A stretch of DNA of 64,000 bases from Heligmosomoides polygyrus polygyrus (Eukaryota; Nematoda; Chromadorea; Rhabditida; Heligmosomidae): contig OX377206.1 of the NCBI GenBank assembly GCA_947396885.1, positions 91,695,960 to 91,759,959 on the forward strand, in the 5' to 3' direction. The notes beneath the pieces are model-generated. The model saw only the letters and a list, made by a program, of their open reading frames with translations. It did not search any database and was not told the origin of the DNA. Positions 56,279 through 64,000 of the stretch are shown here, one piece after another (within the stretch, counting starts at the first letter, position 1; every line of letters starts with the position of its first letter). The translations under genes and the position numbers were made by a program.

Positions 56279-57970
56279 TTCTTGCATTTCATCTGATTGG
56301 CTGAGATTTGAAGGGTTTTGACGTCTATACCATTTACCATCAGAGGTTTTTCACCATAATTTTCCAGCTGCATGCCGTGGTATTCAAGATGATGATGTTC
56401 AACACGAGTGACACACAGGTACACAAGTTCTTACAGGTTTTTCGGCCTTCCCCTGCCACTGCTGCTGCTGAGCAAGTATGAAGGGTGACGAACTCTCTTT
56501 CCGCTGCCGATCGATGCACTTTTCTCAGGAGATGTTCATAATCCTCAAAGTGTCAATAAGCGTTCATCGCCGTGTGTTTCTTGGACGACGAAGATACAAA
56601 ATTATAGCGGTGCGGCGATTTCTGTGAATTTTTTTCGATTTCCGTCTGTCGGTGTGGCTTCCCCTGGATGCCGTTTCAGCTCCAACTCGCCTCGTTTTGT
56701 AGATGCGGTGAAGATCTGTCAGCACGCTAAAGTGCAGCTTTTCAGCTTATGATAAACGGAACGACAGCAGGTGATACAAAATATGGATTTCAAGGATGCC
56801 ATCGCCGGCGCAGTCAGCAGAATGGCTGAACACATACATATCAGGTCACGAGTCGACAATAGGATCGTTTCGCCCGCGCGACCCCCACCGCGCACCCTTT
56901 CCATCCCACCGAAACGGAAAACTTGGTAAAAGGGATATCTATCCGAGAAAACAGTGAACTGTTCATCGCCTCGTCGTCGGAAGTCAGCGTGTAGGTCAAG
57001 CGCTCGTTCAAATTCCCTCCACGATACTTCGCCGAAATACAACTTCTGGCGGATTCAGAACAGAGTTCGACTGACACCGAAGTTCACCTTCCCTTCTTAT
57101 CCCCTACCTTTTTGATTTCAAAGTTCGACAGAAAGTTTTAGCTATGTGTTCTCGTGATTTCGTTGTCAGCTGTAAGTGGGAAGTCGATTTATTACATGAT
57201 TTTTAGTTTTTTTAGCTATCTGCCCCACAGAAGATGTTGTACATTCATCGATTGTTCTGAGCGTAGCGATTTGAATTTATAACTAGAAACATCGTTCACA
57301 TACAACATATCTGGCAACATACAAACCAGTAATACGAAGAGAATAAAAATGATGAAAGACACGTTTGCACTCACTACACCATATCTGGCAGAAGAACTAG
57401 CCAATCAATAACACACATATATAAATATACTATGTTATACAGATTTATATAGTTACAGAGTAGAAACCTACTCGTATTGAGGTAGAGCAACCTTCACATC
57501 GATACCAAGAAGGAAACAGGCTACCGTGCTCTGAGCCATTCTGAAAACGAGAGGATCAATATACATAGTTAACACGTGACACGATGGATCGTGTCGCACC
57601 CTTTCGGCCGCTTGAGCCATGAGACAAGACGTCGTGTCACACGGTCCGACGTCTCGTGATTTATTTCTCTAGTTGGATTTAAATCTTTTGAAGAAACTTT
57701 TTTGATTTATGTGTATTTCATCTTTTCTTTGTTTTAGACATCTTTGTAAAAGAAAACAATTTTTGATTACTGATTTATTGAGCTTCTCGACAAATAGTGG
57801 CCCCAATTAATAAACAAATCTCGACGCTGCAAAAAATCGATCAGTTCCACGCGCCAGACACGCGAACGTCGCGCGGTCGTCATTGTATTAGGGACACTTC
57901 CTAGATTAGAAGGAGGTTTTCAAATTGATGTTTTGGTTGAGTGCTTGGCTCAATCCCTACCGCTCACACA

Positions 57971-58105
57971 GGCCTTTGTCATACCATCGCTCACCCCGAG
58001 CGACGCCTAATGATATACATCCATATCGATTCCATCGGGCCGCCCGATCGATATGGGAGCATATCATTAGGCGTCGCTCGGGGTGAGCGATGGTATGACA
58101 AAGGT
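57971..58105. repeat. Near-perfect palindrome, 135 bp
   Basis: GGCCTTTGTCATACCATCGC on the left is mirrored on the right, with the arms continuing through CGCTCACCCCGAGCGACG and TAATGATAT to a centre with CCATATCGAT and ATCGATATGGG. Probably a MITE. Confidence 0.9.
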
Positions 58106-58529
58106 CATAGGCAAAATGACTGCTTTTCACTTGGTGTGTCAATAAGCCTCCTATGTCCTCGCAGGAATGTCATGGTTCTTCGAAATGTGCAATCGCGCGG
58201 TCGCCAATGTCTTAATGACCATTGATCACTTGCACAATCAATAGGGTTAATATCACGTTATGCCTGTCCAGTGCACGGCGTAACCTGAGTGTGTATAATC
58301 CAGAACGCGTTCATCTCTTTTTACATAGGAATAGGCTCAGCCATGAGCTGTCAACGCTCATTTCGTCAAAGCTCTTTGTAGAGTAAAGATGTTGTATCGT
58401 TAGCAGTACATACAACTCTCCTTCGAATCAGGGGACCAATCACAGAATGCATTGTTAATTATGACGACATGGCAATGACCACATTTTGACGGGGCGAGAA
58501 ACCCTTATATTACTCCGTCGCATTTCTTA

Positions 58530-58804
58530 TAAGGGATAGAAAACGGAGTTACTCAATCCCTTTTGGGATTGCGCCACGCACTCTACTTTCACGGGCAGTT
58601 ATGTAGGCGATCAGAACGTATTTGCCCAAACAGTGACTAGCCCTGGGCACAAGCATAAGCAGGTCAGCACTATATTCTTCCCAGACAAGTCTGGTACCAG
58701 TCAGAGGGATGGAAAACTTAGTTGGCCTGGGCAGCAAATCCAAACCAGGAACCTGTTATGGTGCACGTGACAGCGGGCATCTACTCTGACTGCGCTACCC
58801 GCGC
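58530..58804 (-). mobile_element. Diverged SINE copy
   Basis: AAGGGATAGAAAACGGAGTTAC to CTGACTGCGCTACCCGCGCC. The 58106-58530 flank resembles 12080-12320 (shared text around TAATCCAGAA and CTCTTTGTAGA), so a longer segment may be repeated. Confidence 0.75.
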
Positions 58805-59261
58805 CCTCGCATTCCTTATGAAAGAGGAAGTTCCATTATTTTGAAGGCTTACCATTAGATCTTCCGTAAACTGGCACCATAGTTAGACTACGTTAAAAAT
58901 GCTTTTGTCGTTCAGCGACTTTGGCAGCTTAATCGCAGCATAGGCTCTTCAGCCGTTCTAGGTAATTTGTACGATCCGTGTCTTGACTACACAGCTGGAA
59001 AATCTACTCGAATAGTCGACCTTCTGCTTGGCCACCCTCCGTCTACATCCTCATTGTCGGAAGATGGCATCATTGCCCATTATTCAGTACTGTAAGCTTC
59101 TCACGACACTAAACTCCACGCGTTCCACGACGAGCGCAACAGGGTCGATTTCAACACTTGAAACCTTAAGCTAGAGCATTAAAGGACCAGTTGGGCTTCG
59201 CCTGAGATCTTATGTTGTGTGTACGTTTGCTCTGTGGCGGACCGTTCTCAAAAGTCGATGC

Positions 59262-59464
59262 GGTACATGTCGTGAAGGTGAGCAGCATCGATAGGTGGGA
59301 ACGCGTCAGTCAATAACAACCAAGCAAAGCACAGACCGTACACATGTCAGCCCATTAGGGTGCCGACTGTGCCGGCCCTCTCTGAATGATGCGCATTCAA
59401 TGCGATGGCGCATATGGTGCGCTCCTCCCACCTGTCAATGCTGCCCGTATTCGCGACACATACC
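59262..59464. mobile_element. MITE family B
   Basis: GGTACATGTCGTGAAGGTGA to GTATTCGCGACACATACC. Confidence 0.78.
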
Positions 59465-60086
59465 GTTGATTCATGTTCTGAGAATTTCAAACAGGTCTTT
59501 TTTAAAGTTTTTTGGACTACATTATCCCAATGCAGCGCTCAAAATTAGTCAAAATCATAGCAAACCATTCCTGAGACTCCACAACGCCTTATGGCAAATA
59601 TTCAGCTTTTTTCTGTCACAAAAAGTGAATTTCAATCTTCTAATTTTGGACAAGATCATATAGCTTGATTGGTGCCCTAAACTAGATGACTTTTCAAATA
59701 TAATGACACTCAACACCCCAAACATTTTAAAAACGAATTTTTAAAAACTGGACATTTTCAGCAACGGAGCAAACTTCCTATTGTATCCAATTGTAACGCA
59801 TGTAGCAGCTATGTAGCCAGCCCTGTCGAAGTAGTTAATCTCTATTTCGAAAAGAATCCTCTCAGATTGAGCCGGCTAAGATTCCTCCGCTATTTTTGAA
59901 CGTAGTACACACTAATCTTACTCACTAATCTATTTTTGAACGTAGTACTCACTAATCCTCGGCATCACAGATGGCGACCGGAAATTGTCAAGAAAACCGG
60001 TACTTTACGATCAATCATCTTCAAAAGTCTACCATTCCCCAATGGGCGAAATTCACTCTAAAGTGCAGTGCACTTTAGGACCTTAC

Positions 60087-62766
60087 CTCCTTTGAAGAAT
60101 CGCTCGACCGAATGCAGACAGGTACGATTCGCTCCTTGGCTCCAAATCCATTAAGTAAACAGTGATGAACATAGAGATCTGGAAGGGTTTTATAAAGAAA
60201 ATGTCCTTGAAGGGATATGATGATGAAGAAGAGAAGGTGCCTACGGGTTTCTTATCGAGAATGTTGGCTTGGATCTCTGGGGGAATGTAGTCCTTCACGT
60301 CATCAATTTCAGGAGTGCACATTTCTGTCTCGATGTCATACAGACCAGGAAGCATCTCATCGCATCTGGAAAAGATCGATAGATCGATCAGTGGGCAGCG
60401 GAAACCAATGATCAACTGTTTCAAGAATTAAGGCTACCATTGGTCAAATCTTGGCCATACTTTTTATCGTAAAGCAGGCATCTGATAGAAGAGTTAAGTT
60501 TTCCTTCTTAGCAAAAATAAATAAAAAATGAATAAAAACATAAAGGATAAAAGGATAAAGGACGGCGTTATTCATTCCCTTTGGGATGCGCCACGCATTC
60601 CACTTCTACGGGATGTCGTGGAGGCGAGTTGAATGCGTATTTGGCCATACAATGACTTGCGGTAGTCAGCCGATGAGCAAGTCAGCGCTTTATCTTTCCC
60701 AGACAGGTCTGATACCAATTCACCGACCCCGGATGGATGGAAGGCTTGGTTGGCCTGGGCGGGAAATCCGAACCAGGAACCTGGTATCGGGTGCACTCGA
60801 CGCGACGCCTCCTCCGACTGCGCTACACGCTCCAGTGAAAACATAGGATAGAATAACAACTTTAAAGTCATTTTTGTTAAGAGCTCTACCCCATCTTTAA
60901 TATTCAAATGCGAGCAAATGTGCTGACTGCTCGACCTGATGAAGAACTGCCTCACGCAAATATAAAACATGGAAAAGAACTCTGTACTCAACATGAATTA
61001 TTGTCTGAATTAAAATCACGTATGGAAAGGGAAAATTAAATATTACTAATTTAAATAACTAGAAGTTTATATAACAATCTCAGCTCCTGATTTCAAAAAG
61101 TAATTCTTATTAATTCCTCGAAGTAGCGCACTCGGAAGAGGCTTCTGCAATTGCGTACACTCGACTCTGATTCAGTGTTGTTGTTTCGGATGTCCCGCCT
61201 TGGCCAGCCAAGCTCGTCGTACCTCTGGAGTTGTTAAGTTGGCAGCGCACTTGTCTGGGAAGGACAAGATACTGACTTGTCCGTCGGCTGGCCACCACAA
61301 GTCATGGTATTTGACCAAATATACATTCAGATTGTCTCAACGGTATCCCGTACTAGTAGAATGCGTGGCGCATTCCAACCAGGGACTGATTAAAGGATAA
61401 AGAATGAAGGACAGCGTTACTCGATCCCTTTTTGTGTTGAGCCAGCGCATTCTGGATGATTCGGGATGTTGTGGAAGTGACATGAATGCTTATTTGGGCA
61501 TACAACGACTTGCGGTGGCCAAAATATGAACAAGTCAGCGCTTTATCCTTCCCAGACACTTCTGGTACCAATTCACCGACCCCGGAGACATGAAAGGCTT
61601 AGTTGGACTGGGCGAGAAATCCGAACTATGAACCTGGTGCACGCGACAGTCGGCACCTCCTCCGACTGCGCTACACGCGCCCAGGGACTGATTATCACTG
61701 TCTTTTGCGATTTCTCCTTGGCCTTCAGTGACTATTCTTAAAAACTAAAAACCTTTTAAATGAATATTTGCTAGAAAAGCCGTAGTACCCTGATTATTTC
61801 TATAACAACTTGAGACAACGCACCAGCTCTTTGTTTAAAAAAATCCTGTGATTGAAAGTTATCTCATCATTTTTAAGGCCAAAAGTCACCGATACTACCT
61901 ATTTTTGAAAAACTGAAACAGACTTACTTGCAGTCATCGTCGATGTTCTTGTGCGTAGAAAACTGCCTTGTAGCGGAAATGTTTGCAGATTGCGCCTTCA
62001 GCTGCTTACAAAAATCGCAGAAAACGCTGAAATCAATCGTAAATGGCCGTGTGCTATTATGAACAAAAAACTAGTTCATAGTATCGCGCATTTGGATTCT
62101 TTCCATATATGTTAACATATAGTTATTTTGGTACATGTCGCGAAAGTGAGCAGCACTGCGATGTGGAACCGCGCCAGACAATCAGGTCACATCGAATGGC
62201 GTTCTTAGAAGAAATGCACTGTCAGCACCCTGGTTGGCTGGTGTGCTTAGGCCGGAGTTATACTCCCGCGGACGTCCGCTGACGGAAGGTGCACCGCGGA
62301 CGGCGGGCGTGGCGGGGCGCGACGATTGGCCAGGCAAGGGATCCCGGCGCGATTCCCGCCCGTCCGCGGAAGCTCCCGCGGGAGTATAACAGGGGCCTAT
62401 AACTCAGGCCTTACGGTTGATGCACTGCTTGATTGTGATTGGCTGGCGCGTTTTCACCTCCCAATGCTGCCCACTTTCGCGACATGGACCAATGTTTTTT
62501 GCTCCAAGTAAATTACTTCATCATACAACAGCCTTACTGACATGCATATGAATCCTTAATCAATGATGCAAATATAATGTGAAATGTCGAAAATGATAAC
62601 AGATGAACGAACCATGCCCCTTCGAGTTTTGAGCAGAAGCACTGATTGACTTTTTCGTCAATTTTCTTCGAGCAAGGAAGTGCTGGATTCGACGGATTCG
62701 GAGTGCCACCGATACGCAGCTCCACTTCAGCGACCAAATTTCGTAGTGGTCGTGTTATCTCAACGC
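60087..62766 (-). CDS. Unrecognised cysteine-rich protein, three internal exons (partial)
   Basis: On the minus strand, exons 62766-62613, 62026-61928 and 60365-60087 have good acceptors (GATTTTAG, TGATTTCAG, CTTTTCCAG) and donors (GTTCGT, GTAAGT, GTAAGG). They join in phase: TG+C and AA+A rebuild a Cys and a Lys codon. The product has clustered cysteines (NQCFC, ACVFCDFC, DDCKC, EMC), which suggests a disulphide-rich extracellular or luminal region. An acidic stretch (EIDDVKDYIPPEIQ) follows, then a hydrophobic segment (residues FFIKPFQISMFITVYLM) that could span a membrane if the last exon is read to its GTAAGG donor; an alternative donor GTAGGC at about 60249 would remove it. I do not recognise the family. 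The 5' part must lie beyond 62.8 kb or in the hydrophobic open frame at 62786-63000, and the 3' part was not found. Confidence 0.55.
60543..60833 (-). mobile_element. SINE copy inside the unknown minus-strand gene
   Basis: Full tail and body with head end CTGCGCTACACGC. AAAACATA on both sides may be a short target duplication. Confidence 0.85.
61118..61681. mobile_element. Two SINE copies tail to tail
   Basis: A sense copy (61118-about 61392, head GTAGCGCACTCGGAAGAGG) meets an inverted copy (about 61393-61681) at their hexamer tails, GATTAAAGGATAAAGAATGA. Together they form a large inverted repeat. Confidence 0.8.
62130..62490. mobile_element. MITE family B carrying a nested palindrome
   Basis: GGTACATGTCGCGAAAGTGA to CACTTTCGCGACATGGACC. 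It is longer than the other copies because of the insertion at 62250-62397. Confidence 0.8.
62250..62397. mobile_element. GC-rich palindromic insertion nested in MITE B
   Basis: GGCCGGAGTTATACTCCCGC and the inverse of CGGGAGTATAACAGGGGCC form the ends; interior CGCGGACG repeats. About 148 bp and much richer in GC than its host. Confidence 0.75.
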
Positions 62767-63030
62767 CTAAAATCCAAAGATCCATTCAAAATCTTCCTAG
62801 AAACCTAGCGTCAAAAGGAATGTCAAGCACAAGGAGTGAGGCCAGTAAATTACATATCACAAGATAAAAGGGATCCGTCAGACAGAGGTTTTCTGCTAAC
62901 AGAGCCCGGATCGAGCTTGAGACGTCGAGAAGAAGGTACAGTATGCCCCAGATTTGAATGCTGTGAAAGTCAAGGTTCTTATAAATAGGTAACTGACATT
63001 CACATAAATTCATGTTTGTCATTTTGCACC

Positions 63031-63272
63031 CCATACCAGGTTCTTGGTTCGGATCCGCCGCCCAGGCCAACAAAGCCTTCCATCCCTCCGGCGTCGGTGA
63101 TTTGATACCAGATTGGTCTGGGAACGATAAAACGCTGACTTGTTAATCGACTGGCCACCGCAGGTGAATGGCTGGACTAAATACGCATTCAAATCGCCAC
63201 CACTCGACATCTCATTGAAGTAGAAGGCGTGGCGTGATCCCAAAAGAGATTGAGTCCTTTATCCTTTATTTA
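63031..63272 (+). mobile_element. SINE copy with truncated head
   Basis: Starts in the head at CCCATACCAGGTTCTTGGTTC; the A box is missing. End GAGTCCTTTATCCTTTATTT. Confidence 0.8.
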
Positions 63273-64000
63273 TTCTCAAAGTATTACGCACATGTATAAA
63301 TAGATACCACTATGGCCACACAGGCTTGCCTGTGGAATAAATAATTAAGGTATTGAAATCTCCGCCTTTTCAGAGAAAGAAACTGTGCAAAACTGTATTC
63401 TTTAGCAGACGTTCAGAAGCCTACCGGCCGCCAAAAGTCTGCTTAGGGTTTCGCCCTCAAACCGAAGAAAAAACTACTTGGAATACCCTTTCAACCCCTA
63501 TACGAGGAAACGCTAAGCTCGCTTATCACATAAAAATCTGAGCCAAAATTCGCAACTCCGATCGAAAAGTCGATACCATCGATTAATTTTGATCACCCGA
63601 TTGAACCCTACAACCTGCTGTGAACTGGGTCCATCGGACATCATAGTCGCGTAACTCCAACTCCAATCGAATAAACCTGGGTGAAAACCTATAACTACGG
63701 CGCAAAATCGATAAAATCGATCGATAGTGGTCGCCTGATCAAATCCCTCCGTCCCCTTTTTTTCAACCTAACCATTTTCTGCCAATTCTCGTCCATTTTC
63801 ATTCACTTCACATGGCGGTAACCTTGACAGATTTTGTATGTACGTGCTGGTTAACCTCGGGGGACGGTCTGGAGGTACACCAGCCCCTTGCTGGGGGCGT
63901 ACGATCTTCCTCTCATCCCCCTTGCTCACTCACCCCCAACCCCCTAGGCTTCACCAAGAGTCTAACGGCTGCCATACGAAACCTTTGACACGCAAAACAA
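63273..64000. other. Window end, no gene identified
   Basis: Contains the third AGACGTT hairpin and ATCGAT-rich stretches at 63.55-63.73 kb. The last 150 bases are C-rich and unassigned. Confidence 0.5.

Larger units (their letters stand above)
55000..57970. other. Downstream flank of rsef-1, no gene identified
   Basis: Holds the (AT)n tract, a tRNA-like fragment at 56.2 kb and near-repeat text around 55570-55880 (ATGATCTACATG, GCGATGTACACGC, GTGATCTACACGC, each followed by TAAA..AC). No exon-like frame stands out. Confidence 0.5.

Overview
The window looks like chromosomal DNA of a nematode, most likely a clade V (strongylid or hookworm-like) worm. This is inferred from one multi-exon animal gene with 56-68 nt introns mixed with multi-kb introns, from AT-rich non-coding DNA, and from a heavy load of mariner, RTE-type LINE, tRNA-derived SINE and palindromic MITE sequences. 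Nothing is bacterial or viral. No database search was possible, so the species is not fixed.

One cellular gene dominates. From 32.6 to 54.6 kb on the + strand, 17 coding exons with matching splice phases encode a predicted 650-residue large Rab GTPase: two EF hands, a long coiled coil, a linker and a complete Rab domain (P-loop, DTAGQE, NKCD, ETSA). That is the RASEF/Rab44/CRACR2A architecture, and in nematodes the counterpart is rsef-1. It would couple calcium sensing to membrane trafficking. A second gene, cysteine-rich and not recognised, lies on the minus strand at 60.1-62.8 kb; three phase-compatible internal exons are visible. A possible first coding exon lies at 5.2 kb.

Layout: 0-8 kb holds SINEs, ATTT and CTT microsatellites and a candidate exon. 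8.4-9.9 kb is a five-copy 292-bp tandem repeat. 10-20.2 kb holds SINEs, MITEs, a foldback element, a broken mariner and two copies of a poly-G-ended deleted transposon. 20.8-22.1 kb is an intact mariner with 29-bp ends and a TA duplication. 22-32 kb is mostly gene-free, with diverged repeats, one tRNA-like gene, mariner debris and SINEs. 32.6-54.6 kb is the rsef-1 gene, whose introns carry MITEs, a maT/Tc1-like relic, two perfect palindromes, nested palindromic elements, an RTE retrotransposon with a 15-bp target duplication spanning the exon-14 splice donor, and an antisense small heat-shock pseudogene. 55-64 kb is again repeat-rich around the unknown minus-strand gene.

About 25 copies of one tRNA-headed SINE are scattered over the window. 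Several retain 12-13 bp target duplications and (TTATCC)n-like tails. Most long apparent reading frames outside the genes come from these repeats.
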